Below the pieces are notes generated by a model that saw only the letters and a program-made list of their open reading frames with translations, was not told where the DNA came from and searched no databases. DNA of 64,000 nucleotides from Lethocerus indicus (lineage: Eukaryota > Arthropoda > Insecta > Hemiptera > Belostomatidae). Positions 1 through 10,393 of this stretch are shown here, piece by piece. How positions within the stretch are numbered: position 1 is the first letter of the stretch; each line of letters starts with the position of its first letter. The stretch is from assembly GCA_019843655.1 (NCBI GenBank), contig JACDQD010000103.1, forward strand, positions 496,001-560,000, given 5' to 3'. Made by a program: the position numbers and the translations under genes.

Positions 1-704
1 GAGTTGAAAGATGAAGTCCGCAGTGGACCTAATTCGATTAGTACTATACTAGCTGAAAATCTGCGATATAGTGGATGCCACTAACATTCCCGCGACAACG
101 ATACATAAGAATTTAATCAAGATGGGATATGTGAATCGATATTGTGTATTCATTTATGTCCAGAAAATGGAAAAAACTGATGGGACACCCTAATATATGA
201 ATATATAGTAGAATATATTAATTTAGTCCACCCTACTGAATTTAACAGTGTGTTCTCTGTGTTTTTGATTTTTGATCGCGATCCTTCCGAATAATGGACT
301 TTTCCCGTCTTCCCGACCGTCGAAGTAGCGCGGGGTTTATAATCGCGGAGGAAATTCGATACTCTATCGGAAAAGTATAAATATATATATATATATATTT
401 TTTTTGTGCGGTCCCCGGCTCGGAAAAGCGTAGTGGAAAGCGTAAATTTACGACGACGAGTCCGCAGGGCCGGCGACCGAGCTCGTTACGCAACGGCCAT
501 AAGTCACGCCCCTGCGCCCTAACGAGCCTCCGAACCAACAGTCGGAGTCGCCTTTTCAACCCCAATTTAAAAACGAAAAATTATAATAAACCAATTTCAT
601 CTCTAGTCTCGACTATAGCGTACCGTATAGTACAGGATTATTTATAAAAAAAGAGAAAACTAACGGCGAAAAATAACGTTCCGGCTTCGGGTTATTAGAA
701 TGAT

Positions 705-769
705 ACGGCGCACCGATACTAACCCGGCAGACCCGACTGTCGTGCGGGTTAATCGCTCACCAACGCCGT
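705..769 (-). repeat. tRL-A SINE-like repeat, tRNA-like core
   Basis: Read on the minus strand, this 65 nt core begins ACGGCGT and ends GCGCCGT, which pair as a 7-bp acceptor-like stem. A CCGGGTTAGTATCGG segment resembles a T-arm, and CCCGCACGACAGTCGGG resembles an anticodon arm. Related cores lie at 6211, 10328, 13765, 15114 and 42688. It is shorter than a tRNA (72-76 nt) and lacks clean A and B boxes, so it reads as a decayed tRNA-derived SINE head rather than a tRNA gene. The body on its low-coordinate side (from about 684) shares a GGCTTCGGG motif with other copies. Confidence 0.55.
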
Positions 770-886
770 AATCGTTGTAGAACATCAATTTACTCGTACA
801 TAGGTGTTTTTAAGGATTGAAATTTCAACACAATTTTCAATATATTACTCAGTATATGCGGTAATTTGTTGAATATTAAAGATCTC

Positions 887-1016
887 TAGATTTCGTGCGT
901 TTCTGTCTCCCCTCGCTGTGAGGATTCCCTTCGAAAAACATCCAGTGCCAAAAGTAACTAACGCCGCGGCCGAAACCGGGTTCTAGCAAAATGCCAAACG
1001 GACGAAATCTACGTTA
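887..1016. repeat. HP-1 hairpin repeat, degraded copy without tail
   Basis: This is a short, internally deleted copy. It starts with TAGATTTCGTGCGTTTCTG, passes the gaggatnccc...aaaaacatcc block, and ends with CGAAATCTACG, the inverted arm end. The tail is absent. The flanks show no convincing duplication, and arm identity is lower than in the 60.8 kb copy, suggesting an old insertion. Confidence 0.7.
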
Positions 1017-1571
1017 TTAGAATTTTCATTTTGCACCCAGAGTTTCCGAGGAGGGCAGTTTCGGGAGGATCACTGAACATTTTCGTCCCATTTACCAGAA
1101 AATTATTGTCCTTTTACTGCTATATTTTCCGAGATTGTTCTTCGGGTTGAATAGAACGCGTTCCGAAGTTTTATAATTCCGGCTGTGTTGTTCTCTAATA
1201 AAATGGACTCATTAACTGATTAATGTCGCGAAAAGTGTGGGGGCGGCTAATGAGATACAGCGACCGTGTCGAGGCCGCCTAATATAAACAACTTATTTCA
1301 TTCTACAAATTACTCCGACTACTGGCTTTAATTTATTACCCTCGCCCGCCGCCTACATTCGGCGCTGCTATTTTAATTAAAACACTTTCGGTTCGTCAAT
1401 AAATTTTATAAAATCGTCAGTAACCGGTCGTGAAACAGCAATAATCGTCTCTAGACCGGTATTCGGTACAGAAAAATGTCAATTTAGTCTCAATTCACCC
1501 GTTTGGAGTTTCCCAGGGCAGTAGTTCCCTGGAACGAATAGAAACAGCATGGAATGTCCACTTTAGTCAAT

Positions 1572-1802
1572 TTTGGCAAATTGGATGTTTTTCGGGCATC
1601 CTCACTGCACTGTCACTGTCACTTGTACTGTCCGTGTTTCCGAGGCTGGTATTATAATTTCAAATATTCGATTAATAGTAACCTACACGTATACTAATTT
1701 TTATTATACTTTTATTATATGTTGTTTCCAGCAGTCACACAGAAACATACGAAATCTACGGTATTTCAACCCCTCGCAGACCACCAAACAGGTATGTTAA
1801 AC
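1572..1802 (+). repeat. HP-1 copy with tail, divergent loop
   Basis: It begins inside the left arm (TTGGATGTTTTTCGGGC, then CACTGTCACTGTCACTTG) and ends with the full tail and GGTATGTTAAAC. The loop, including a ccgaggctggtattataatttc block, is shared with the copy at 26238, which defines a subfamily. Most of the left arm is missing, and no target duplication is visible. The mar-A element starts 28 bp downstream. Confidence 0.75.
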
Positions 1803-1829
1803 CAGAAATTATAAAAAAACAAATATATA

Positions 1830-2029
1830 TTAGGTGCACCCAAGAGTAATCAACAATTTGATTGTTGAGGAGTTCCTCAAGAGGGGAATCGAAAATTTGC
1901 CGGAAAAGTGGCAGAGTTATTGTGATAATATCGGTGAATATATTGTAGATTAATAAATTAAAGTTTCTTTTTAGCAAAATAAAATGAATTCCAAAGTCAA
2001 AGTGTCGATTACTTTCGGGCACCCCCTAA
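1830..2029 (+). mobile_element. mar-A: mariner-derived deletion element
   Basis: This 200 bp element has inverted ends starting TTAGGTGCACCCAAGAGTAA and finishing in the complement (gattactttcgggcacccc), next to TA dinucleotides. Between them one frame encodes EEFLKRGIENLPEKWQ...NIGEYIVD followed by a stop. This matches the C-terminal end of mariner transposases; the catalytic D,D,D region is gone. It cannot encode transposase and would depend on an active copy elsewhere. Four relatives lie at 20816, 25104, 35262 and 48616. Confidence 0.8.
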
Positions 2030-2285
2030 TATAATAAAACTTAAGTTCACCGTGATATAGATATTGAAGAGGGTTATTTTACTACTGGAGTCTGAGTCAC
2101 TGTAAATTCTAATTATCGCTACTGCTAACTACTGAGGTACGTTGAGCGAAACGAAAGTTTCGTCTCCCCCTCCCCCCCACTTTCGAGGACTTCCCCCCAA
2201 CTGAGACTTCGAGAAATTCCAACCGAATTCCGGGAGCTTTAAATCTTGTTCGGATTCAATTATTGGAACGGAGCCGGCCGACTCG

Positions 2286-2330
2286 TCTCGCACACGCACA
2301 CGCACGCACACATAGACATATATATATACT
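2286..2330. repeat. Mixed CA/TA microsatellite
   Basis: A run of cgcacacgcacacgcacgcacaca is followed by (ta)5. A short GGGATG...CATCC hairpin lies just beyond. It is a simple repeat with no sign of function. Confidence 0.8.
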
Positions 2331-2557
2331 GGGGTGGGATGTGAGTCCCATCCTTAATTTGGGGACTCCACCCTGCGTCAAAACAGATCGATTCGCTTCA
2401 ACTGAAAAGTATTTTCCGATTGGTTTCCTTTTTAATTGACGTTCTCAATCCGGCATTGGCAAATGTTGTAAAAAGCGGGGGACAATAATTTAATGAGACC
2501 TCTCTAGTTCCGAAGGGAGCAAAACAGAAAGCTTCGGCTGACACCACTTGTCAAGAC

Positions 2558-2559
<2 letters not shown>

Positions 2560-2604
<45 letters not shown>
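2560..2604. repeat. (TA)n microsatellite
   Basis: An uninterrupted TA run of about 45 bp, self-complementary and likely length-polymorphic. It lies in otherwise unassigned sequence. Confidence 0.95.
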
Positions 2605-2608
<4 letters not shown>

Positions 2609-4090
2609 GTAAAATGTACTATTTCAGTTGATGCTTTGCATCGAATACATACAGATTTTGAGATATATTTTTCTTTTAATTACGAGTCACGACTACAAAG
2701 TTTTGTCTATATTTAACGGCAGCGCGATATGAATCGCGGTTTAATTTCACCCGAAGGAGGCGCTCGGGATTGTCATGAGGGTTAAAAATATTTTAAACAC
2801 GGTCAGTGGAAACAGAGTTCAGTACGGTAAATGCAATGTAAAAACTAATCTGTTGGTTAGAGATTATGTCGGCGGTTCCCGACCTTTTTATATGCCCTAG
2901 AGCGCATTCTAAAATATCGGTAGGGCGGCGGGCGCCGGCTATTTTCTTTGAGGATATTTATAAATTGGACGAGGATAAAAAATAATTACGAAATAATAAA
3001 ATTATCGTTCAAATTACATACACACGAAGAAACGTACGTACAGAACGTAATACAAAGTAAACAAAAAATATACATACAAAGAAATTGGCTAAAAAAATCT
3101 TTGGCATTGCATTCCATTGGTCAGTGCCTCTTAATTAGGAGAGTATGACGATAATCCTGTGTTATTTGATTTTATATGAGGCTTTTTTCAAAACTGGGAA
3201 CCTCTCTCTGTCGACTATGTTCCGTGAGTCCTCCGATATTGAGGATTTTTAGCAAAATATCATTCTTAAGGTCGAAAATTCCTAGCTCTAGTTCTGTCTT
3301 AAAAAAATTCTCTCGCGGTCGAATAGTGGCGGGCGCACAAATCCCTGGATTAAGTGGTATCGGTTCAGTATGCGTTATGTGTAGGGTGTTGAAATTATAT
3401 TTGTTGGGTTAGGTCATATTGGGGACGAGGGGAAAAGCGTTACCGAATATAGGGTGAATAGAGAGACAAATATTGAGAGACGTTCGGCCGATTCGGAGAC
3501 TCTCGGACTTTCGGAAAGTATTGAAAGAAAGTGAGAAGTTTCTTCTTCCCCTTTCCCTCCTATCCCCCACCACCACCCTTGGAGGAGTAATCTGTTGTCC
3601 GGTCACAATAATCCTCTTATCCCCGGTCAGGGTTTTTTCCCCTACAAAGGCCGACTTTCCTCCCTCCTTGGGTTTTCTCCACTTCATGGGAGGGGGCGTT
3701 CCACTCCCAGACTTGCCTAAGTGGCCAATTCCGCGACCACAATGGGACTTGCTCCACATAATAATAACCCAATCTGTAGGCTAGGTAGAGGGCAGCTGCA
3801 GAACTTCAGAGAGCCCACCCCAATAAGCTCTCTCCACCTTCCACAATTGACTCCTCAACTTCTTCACTCTGATACTGGATTATTTTTAGAGACAGATCTA
3901 ACTCCCTATTCCGCCCTAGTTCGCGTCTTCGAAAGTAGACAATCTGGGCAGAAGATCTAATGGTGCGGCAGAATAATAATATAGACACATTAAGGAATTA
4001 AGAAATCGGCCTAACGACGCGTTTAATTGAGGGCGGCTGGGTCTATTAACTATGGGAGTCGGCCCTAAGTGGTCGTTTGGTCGGACGAGG
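2605..4090. other. Unassigned sequence
   Basis: Apart from low-complexity purine and pyrimidine tracts near 3540-3680, I see no repeat family or gene here. Opposed reading frames at 3409-3784 are 103-116 codons long and overlap on both strands, with proline- and glycine-rich translations typical of chance frames in GC-richer DNA. Confidence 0.5.
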
Positions 4091-4095
4091 CGGCT

Positions 4096-4128
4096 TATAA
4101 AGGGAGGAAGGAAGGTCCGGGGCAGTTA
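4096..4128 (+). promoter_or_regulatory. Candidate TATA plus initiator promoter
   Basis: TATAAA starts at 4096, and an initiator-like GCAGTT places an A at 4124, 28 bp from the first TATA base, which is the usual metazoan spacing. The surroundings are GC-rich. No recognisable coding sequence follows, so this may be a chance match or the start of a non-coding RNA or unrecognised exon. Confidence 0.25.
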
Positions 4129-4129
4129 A

Positions 4130-6210
4130 TGAAAAATTTTTAGCCGGAGAAAAAAAGCCGTGAAGGGCCCGCAGAGAGAGGGGAGAGAGAGAGAGTGAGA
4201 GAAAGCCCTTTTAAAAAGTGGCCCCGCCTTTGGGTTGATTCATTGTGCGGCCTCCCGCAGACCCTAATAAGTTTAAAACTAAGACTACCCCCTTCGTTTT
4301 GCCCGACAAACCGGGTTTTTTCCCTTTTCTCCCATTTCCCCTCACCCCTTTTCTCAGCGCGCGGCGTTAACGAACCGGAACTTTCCACGTCCACCTCCGA
4401 CGCCGGATTCCGTCCTGAAAGGAGGACACCTCTTCTAGAAGAGGTATAAGTCTCTGTTGCCAGATAAAAAAAAAAGTGTTCCACGGTGAATTAATGGCCC
4501 TTCCGGGTGGGTGAATCCCGAGGGAGTGATTGTCCTGTGGGGCCCGCCGGGGTTTGAAATGTCAAAATTCTTGGGCGCTTGAAATATCAAATCTACGGGG
4601 GGCTTTTCGGCTTTTTGCCCCGAATAAGAATAATTCTTACGTTCTTCTGACGAATGATTTTTTTTTTGTATTATTAGAAAATTATATAACACCCCCTCGG
4701 AGGTTGAGAAGGTACCAGGAACTGAGGTCCTTTGATCTTTTGATGAATCGAAGGAACAGACCTCTGCCTGTTAATAACGTTTTCTTTTTCTCCATTCCAA
4801 GGTGGAAGAAAATGTTGAAATTCTTCAGTTAAAAAAGCTTGATGTTTCTGTCCTCTAATTTGTCACTTTAACGCGTACTCTGATTTGAATGCAGCTTGTG
4901 GACTAAATAACCTTATATTATAAGTTTTTCACGATCTCCCCAACAACTATAGATAACTCAAGGGGTGTAGCTCAAGACAATATCTACATCTGAAAGAGGA
5001 GACGATGAGAATTGTGGGATAGGAAAACGGCAAAGGGAGGAAATGTTGCGGTTAAGCCGAGAACTGCGCTTCTTCATTCAGTGCTCAGTGTACTTGTTAG
5101 GGCCCGGTCCCCTTTTGTCTCGTGCATTCCAGCGTCCGCCCCTTTTGTCGTGCGGCTCGGAAAAGCCGGAAAACTTCGAGAAATCCAGCACCGCCATTGT
5201 GCACTTTCGCCGGATATCCGACGGCAAACTTAACCGACCAAGTCCCCCCCCCCACCCCTCAAGCTCAAGTTTAAGCTCGTCTGGACGGCGTTCAGTCGAA
5301 CAAGTCGGGGGGGAAACGCGTAGGACCGGAACTGACTCCCGGCCATCAGATAGTGACGATTTCTATCTTTTGTCTCATGCCGAAGCCCCAACGGACAAGT
5401 TGGCCGAGTTTCCTCCCTTCTAAGTAAGCACCCAATAGCCAGGAAAAGATTGAATACGCGGGCTTTTCAAGAAGCTTTTCCCAAGACTATCTACTTCTCT
5501 GGGGGAATGTCTGCGGGAGAAAAATTCAAACGTACAAATCAAGGATTACCACGCGATATTGTTAAAGGTAACTAATCTAACCTAATCCGTTTTGATAAAT
5601 GAGTTGAGGGAGGTAACATAACTTATCTACATTGCCAGGAGGATTGTCTCATTAAAGAACAATTTTTTGTTTTGATGAGTGGGAGTGGGAATCAGGAAAG
5701 GTATAATTGAAGGGGAGTTCTAAAATCACTTGTGGCATTCATTCAGCTAGAAATTAAAAAAAAATTAGGTTCTACTTACGTATCTTAATCCGTCGGAATG
5801 AATAGCGACACTCACCTGAAAAAGAAAATGTGAATTAGTTGACCGATAAAAAAAATTTGAATGTTTTGTAGTGGGGAAATACTTTTATCAGAAAATTACC
5901 TGGAGGCCCTGAATGTAGATAATAAAATTCGGAATAGGCGTCGCGTGGTCGGTTGGAACAGTTTCCGATTAGCATTAAACCTTTCCGAATGAATTGAATA
6001 TTTCTACAAAGGGGAAAGTTTAAAATACAAATCGGCCCGTACACTCATAAAAATGTCGTACGGCTCGAATACTTTTACGATTCATATTATTTCATGAACT
6101 GGAATTACTAATCGAAGTGATATTCAAAAATTGCGTACAGTCACGAAAGGGAAAAATCAGAATTTACGGAGCAAAGTTAAAGGACGAACTGGCAGCGAAA
6201 TTGGAATGAC
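4130..6210. other. Unassigned, GC-richer stretch
   Basis: It holds a (GA) tract at about 4176-4202, a C run at 5246-5254, and several frames of 80-126 codons without recognisable motifs. The 126-codon frame at 5043-5423 overlaps a 73-codon frame on the same strand and looks like chance. No shared repeat was found. Confidence 0.45.
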
Positions 6211-6277
6211 ACGGCGCAACTGATACTAAACCGGCCAAACCGGGCAGTCGTGCGGGCTAAGCGTTCACGAACGCCGT
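6211..6277 (-). repeat. tRL-A SINE-like repeat
   Basis: This 67 nt core keeps the paired ACGGCG...CGCCGT ends and the GTGCGGGCTAAGC block. Its T-arm-like part is disturbed by an extra base (gcaactgatac). The low-coordinate flank gaaattggaatgac matches the 13765 copy. Confidence 0.55.
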
Positions 6278-6737
6278 ATTCGCTACACACTTATTATAAT
6301 ATCGCTCTTATTGGTTTTGTTCCACGTGTCTTGTTGTTTTTGTGGTTGAAATGCGTAAAAAAATTTAGACGGCGATTTATACACACTCATTTCATAAATT
6401 TAACCGATACCGCAGCGGCGGTAGCGCTAAATTTCAAAAAGTCTTACAAAATCCTGAATTTCACTTTATTTTCTCGGGGAAGGAAATCGGGGCTGTTATT
6501 TCGAAAAATCCTTTTAATATTTACAATATTTTCGGGGGCTGCAATCAATCGGTCGGGCGAAGTGGGAGCCCGGTAAATAAGAATTAGCGGAGCGTGTACA
6601 AGGTGAAACTTTTCCCCTGTAATGTACGGGTCTGTTTGTACCGCGGAGGCCAACTACTACACAACTACTTGGACGGTTGTAAGTTATCTTTTTGAAAAAT
6701 TACACCGCTCGACCGACGGCGGGGAGAACTCGAAACA

Positions 6738-6770
6738 TATATAAATTGGCGAAGCGGCCCGGCTCCACTC
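6738..6770 (+). promoter_or_regulatory. Candidate TATA plus initiator promoter
   Basis: TATATAAAT starts at 6738, and TCCACTC places an A at 6767, 29 bp downstream, inside a GC-rich block. No recognisable reading frame follows. Spacing is the only support. Confidence 0.22.
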
Positions 6771-8684
6771 GGCGCAAGGAGGGAACTTGTACCTTTGATA
6801 AATAGCAATAAGAGGGGCCTTAGCGAGAAAAACGCCCCGACTATATCATCCGAGCGTACAGCGGGTTGCCGAAGAGTTTCCTAACGGGGGGGAAAACTAA
6901 ATATTGTACAATTGCTGTATATAGGCTCGTTATTCGGTCTCATAACTCTGGTACAGGCGGTACCAGTAAAAGTATCCCGGCTGACAATTCGCTGAGTATA
7001 ACCGAAGGTAAGAATAGGTCCAAGATAAAGAGTGAATAAACTGGTCCAGAAGGTTTTTCTCATTTTTATTTATTGTACAGTCAATCGTTATAGTAAGTAT
7101 AAATACTTGTTTCTCTTGATAAAGAATCCACCCAAAGATGGGACATCAACTGTAGGCATGTTGAGGTCGTGGCGAACGGCTGGTCTTGTGGGAAACATTT
7201 GTTCGGGAACAAACTCCCCAATTCAGAGATTTTGACTTGTTTTATTTGGATTAAAATATGAAATTGAAGGGAACATGGCCCGATATTGTTCAGTAGTTGG
7301 GCTGAAAGATGTTTCGGTTGAACCCCTCTAACGCCACTACACACTTGAGTAATTAATTCGGCCTTTAATTGTATTGCATATTAAATGACACTGAAGCTCC
7401 AATCGTAGTGTGACCTTTCTGACCCGATACTGTGTTTATTACTGAGCTTCGCAGTTTAGGCGTCCCTCCGTCGCCGGTAGCGATCACACCGCTCGTCTAA
7501 TACCGGCTGTGGCTATCCTCTTTTAGGGTGGCTTTATTGGCTAAATACATTTCTTCAGAATTCTTATTTCGATTACACACAGAACTGGAACAATTTCCGG
7601 TTCCGTCCGTGAAACTCCAGTTTTTCTTCCCAATCCGGGCGTTAACTCCTCAATATATATTTGTTCGGAACACGATTCTCCGCGTCAAAGTGCCCTTGGC
7701 GGAGGCCGTGTATAACGGGGATTAAAAGGGCTGAGGAAAGTGGCCCAGCTGGAAGAATTAGCGAGAGTTAAGTGAAGTAAAAGGGCTCTACGCTGCCAAC
7801 AGGTGGTAATCCTTCAAACCAACCCCCCTCACTAACACTACTTCAATTTCATCCCGAATCAGTCACACCCCCAATAGAGAACTACAAACAATCTATAGCA
7901 GCCGGGTTCGAACTCCCGTGATCTCCCCTAATATATACATGGCATTAGGTAAAAAATAGCAATTCGCAACTGAAATTACAACGTTTTACAATTTTTATGA
8001 CGACATTTGAAGTTTGATTTTTTTATAACGGACACACAGACAACTCTCTTTTAAGTTACTGGACTTACTTAGGTCAGCGGCTTAAATTTTGACAATCTTA
8101 TGGCTTAGGATGATTAAGAAATGAGTTTGGTTTCGGTTATGGGGTTATCAACTCCTGGAAAAACCTCTGGATAGCTCGAATGTGTGGATAAAAAATGTTG
8201 CGAAATGAATCTTAAACTGGGAGGGATGAATTAGTTCATTCTGTGATGTTCCATCGGTACTAAGTGTATTTTCAGAATTGTTATACTAGGTAATGTTCCT
8301 GGTGATGGTTAAATAGAGTAATTAAGATTCACCCGAGGCAGGAGCGCACACTACACTAGGTATAGTTTAAAGTTGAAACTTTACACTTGCTACTGCAGTG
8401 GAAGCAAGCAGGGAGGAACAGGCGGTAGCTTCCCCTTCTTTTGCGGCCCCAATATTAAAGACGTGCCAAGAATATCGTATTTGCCGCCTTGGGGGTGGTT
8501 GGCGGGGAAGGGAATCGCGTTTTGCCCCATTCTGCATCCCTTACCAGCGGGATGCATACATGAAGGTGATACGAGATTTCTCCACATCCCCTATATGGCA
8601 CTTTTGACACGTTTTTATTTAGTCTCACATCGTGTCCTGTCGTCAAATCTTGCAAGGTGAATTTGACCCACTTTGACCCACATA
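6771..8684. other. Unassigned sequence
   Basis: No repeat family of this window is present. A GGGTTCGAACTCCCG motif at about 7903 resembles the T-arm of a tRNA but has no partner D-arm. Frames up to 95 codons at 8373-8660 occur on both strands and show no family signature. Confidence 0.45.
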
Positions 8685-8902
8685 CATAGGTGACCTCGGA
8701 GGTCATAGGTCACTTCCCAATGTTCGGATGAGCTGAAATTTTGCATACACATGTAACTCCGATGACAATGCAATATTCAGGTTCATCCCGGGTCATAGGT
8801 GACCACGGAGGTCATAGGTCACTTCCCAATGTTCGGATGAGCTGAAATTTTGCATACATATGTAACTCCGATGACAATGCAATATTCAGGTTCATCCCTG
8901 GT
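8685..8902. repeat. Two-unit tandem repeat, 109 bp period
   Basis: Two consecutive units, 8685-8793 and 8794-8902, are almost identical; the visible differences are cacatg/catatg, cctcgg/ccacgg and a few single bases. Each unit contains aggtcataggtcac and ttcggatgagctgaaa. High identity indicates a recent local duplication. Confidence 0.9.
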
Positions 8903-8974
8903 CATTCATAAACCGGGCGAAATTTCTGTCAAGACTAAAAATTAGGAAATAAAAAAAAGGAGAAAATAATTTTT

Positions 8975-9231
8975 CCGCACACACCACCATTTCCTTACAA
9001 TTAATCGTATCTAAAAAATGAAAGCGTGGGCGCCAAACACGCAGGGAAAAACGCAAATTCAACTTCAAATAGACATAGTTATCATGTATAGTGGAAAAGG
9101 AAAAAACAGAAAGGTTTGTGCATATACAATGAAATGTCCTTCGTATACTTTTCCTTTCCCTGCATGTTTGGCGCCCACGCTTTCATTTTTCAGATACGAT
9201 TAATTGTAAGGAAATCGTGGTGTGTGTGTGG
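8975..9231. mobile_element. Inverted-repeat element (MITE-like), 257 bp
   Basis: The arm from 8975 (CCGCACACACCACCATTTCC onward, about 80 bp) reappears inverted up to 9231 (ggaaatcgtggtgtgtgtgtgg), including the inner block gaaagcgtgggcgccaaac. The middle is about 100 bp, AT-rich, and encodes nothing convincing; a 61-codon frame here is a by-product of the arms. No second copy exists in the window. Target duplications are not obvious, so the superfamily is undetermined. Confidence 0.75.
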
Positions 9232-9450
9232 AGAAATATCGATCTAGTCATTCAAATTTGCGGCAGAAAGAAAATTTTATCCATCAGTTGGCGTCTAACA
9301 CATGCCCTAACATAAATTTAGTAATGACAGTCTTTCAACTGAATTCTATTGAAAAATTACATTCAATTTTTGGTTCTTCCGATATTCTATTTCCGCTCGG
9401 TTTTACTTTTCGATCCATGCAGTCACGAGACGCTCAGTCACAGAGTAGGC

Positions 9451-9502
9451 TGAAAAAATGGCGAACAGTCGAAACCGGTCTAGCAAAAAGACCGAACCAA
9501 GG
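9451..9502. repeat. HP-1 remnant
   Basis: About 50 bp of arm sequence remain: atggcgaacagtcgaaaccg, then tctagcaaaaagaccgaacc. Arm ends, loop and tail are missing. Confidence 0.65.
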
Positions 9503-10184
9503 AGCCTAGACTATTTTCATTTGCTTGCAAATTGAACTTCGTGATAACTAACTAAAAAAAGAAAAGACAATAAAATACTTCCCCCCCCCCCGAACGGTAG
9601 AGAAACGATAAGTAACAAATTCGAAATATAAAAGGACTCCGGGGGTTATAAATCAAGAGAAAGTGATTTACCTCTTTTCGGGGGTAGAAACATCCGTCTT
9701 GTTCGGCTAGCAGATTGATATTTTATTCCGTTAGGCGGACAGGTCAACATATCATGGCGGTTTGGTGAGGGTAGAGAGGGTTGGGGCCAGAGCCAGAGAA
9801 AGGGTTGCCCGTTATTATTCTTCCCGTTTTTATATGCGCCCCAACCCCCGCCGTTATCGTGCCCGGATAAGAGGAGTTTCAGGCTGGAAGAACACCATTT
9901 TTTCTCCCCTTAAACGACGAAGATGGATCCGGTAAACCCGAACGTAATATGTAACTCAATGTACCCGTTTGAAGTTGTATTGAACTGGAAATAAGCTCCT
10001 GTGAATAATCAAATTCTGCGAAAATTCTGTTGAGAATAACAATAAAGGAAGGAAATTAGGTTATATATTATATTATAAATTGAATATGTATTATATATTC
10101 AAGTACGTTAGAAACAATATAAGTTTGATATAAAACATATCTGAATGTCACCCATAGGATTATTAATAAAAATTAATGGTGGGT

Positions 10185-10288
10185 GTGGAATCCCCATACA
10201 TGACTCAAGAGAATCGAATTAAACAGAAAATTTGGACTCTTAAGGCCATTACTAAAACGGACATCAAAATTGACCTTAAGGAACTAAT
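10185..10288 (+). mobile_element. Jockey-like LINE fragment (5'-boundary type)
   Basis: It starts with TGGAATCCCCATAC, the same base at which the 15573 (minus), 16967, 43490 and 58446 copies start. One frame reads IWTLKAITKTDIKIDLK, corresponding to the stretch just before the ILKP..YGIELWG motif of Jockey-clade reverse transcriptases. It stops abruptly and is joined to a tRL-A copy in the opposite orientation. Confidence 0.7.
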
Positions 10289-10393
10289 TGTGTCTGAACG
10301 AGACTTAGCTTCGGGAATTAGTATGACACGGCGCACTGATGCCGGACCCGCCAAGCCCGTCTGTCGTGCGGGTCGAGCGCTCACCAACGCCGT
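10289..10393 (-). repeat. tRL-A SINE-like repeat fused to LINE fragment
   Basis: The tRNA-like core is 10328-10393 (66 nt) with paired ACGGCG/CGCCGT ends. The adjoining body, 10289-10327, contains gagacttagcttcgggaatt and matches the body of the 15114 copy. In both places antisense LINE sequence follows the body, although the join point differs. Confidence 0.65.

Noticed and set aside
1756..2022. 88-codon minus-strand frame
   Set aside because: Antisense to the mar-A transposase tail and the HP-1 tail.
3409..3784. Pair of opposed frames of 116 and 103 codons
   Set aside because: They lie on both strands of the same pyrimidine-rich DNA and have low-complexity translations.
7890..7935. Possible tRNA gene (GGGTTCGAACTCCCG)
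   Set aside because: Only a T-arm-like motif; no D-arm, anticodon arm or acceptor pairing at the right distance on either strand.
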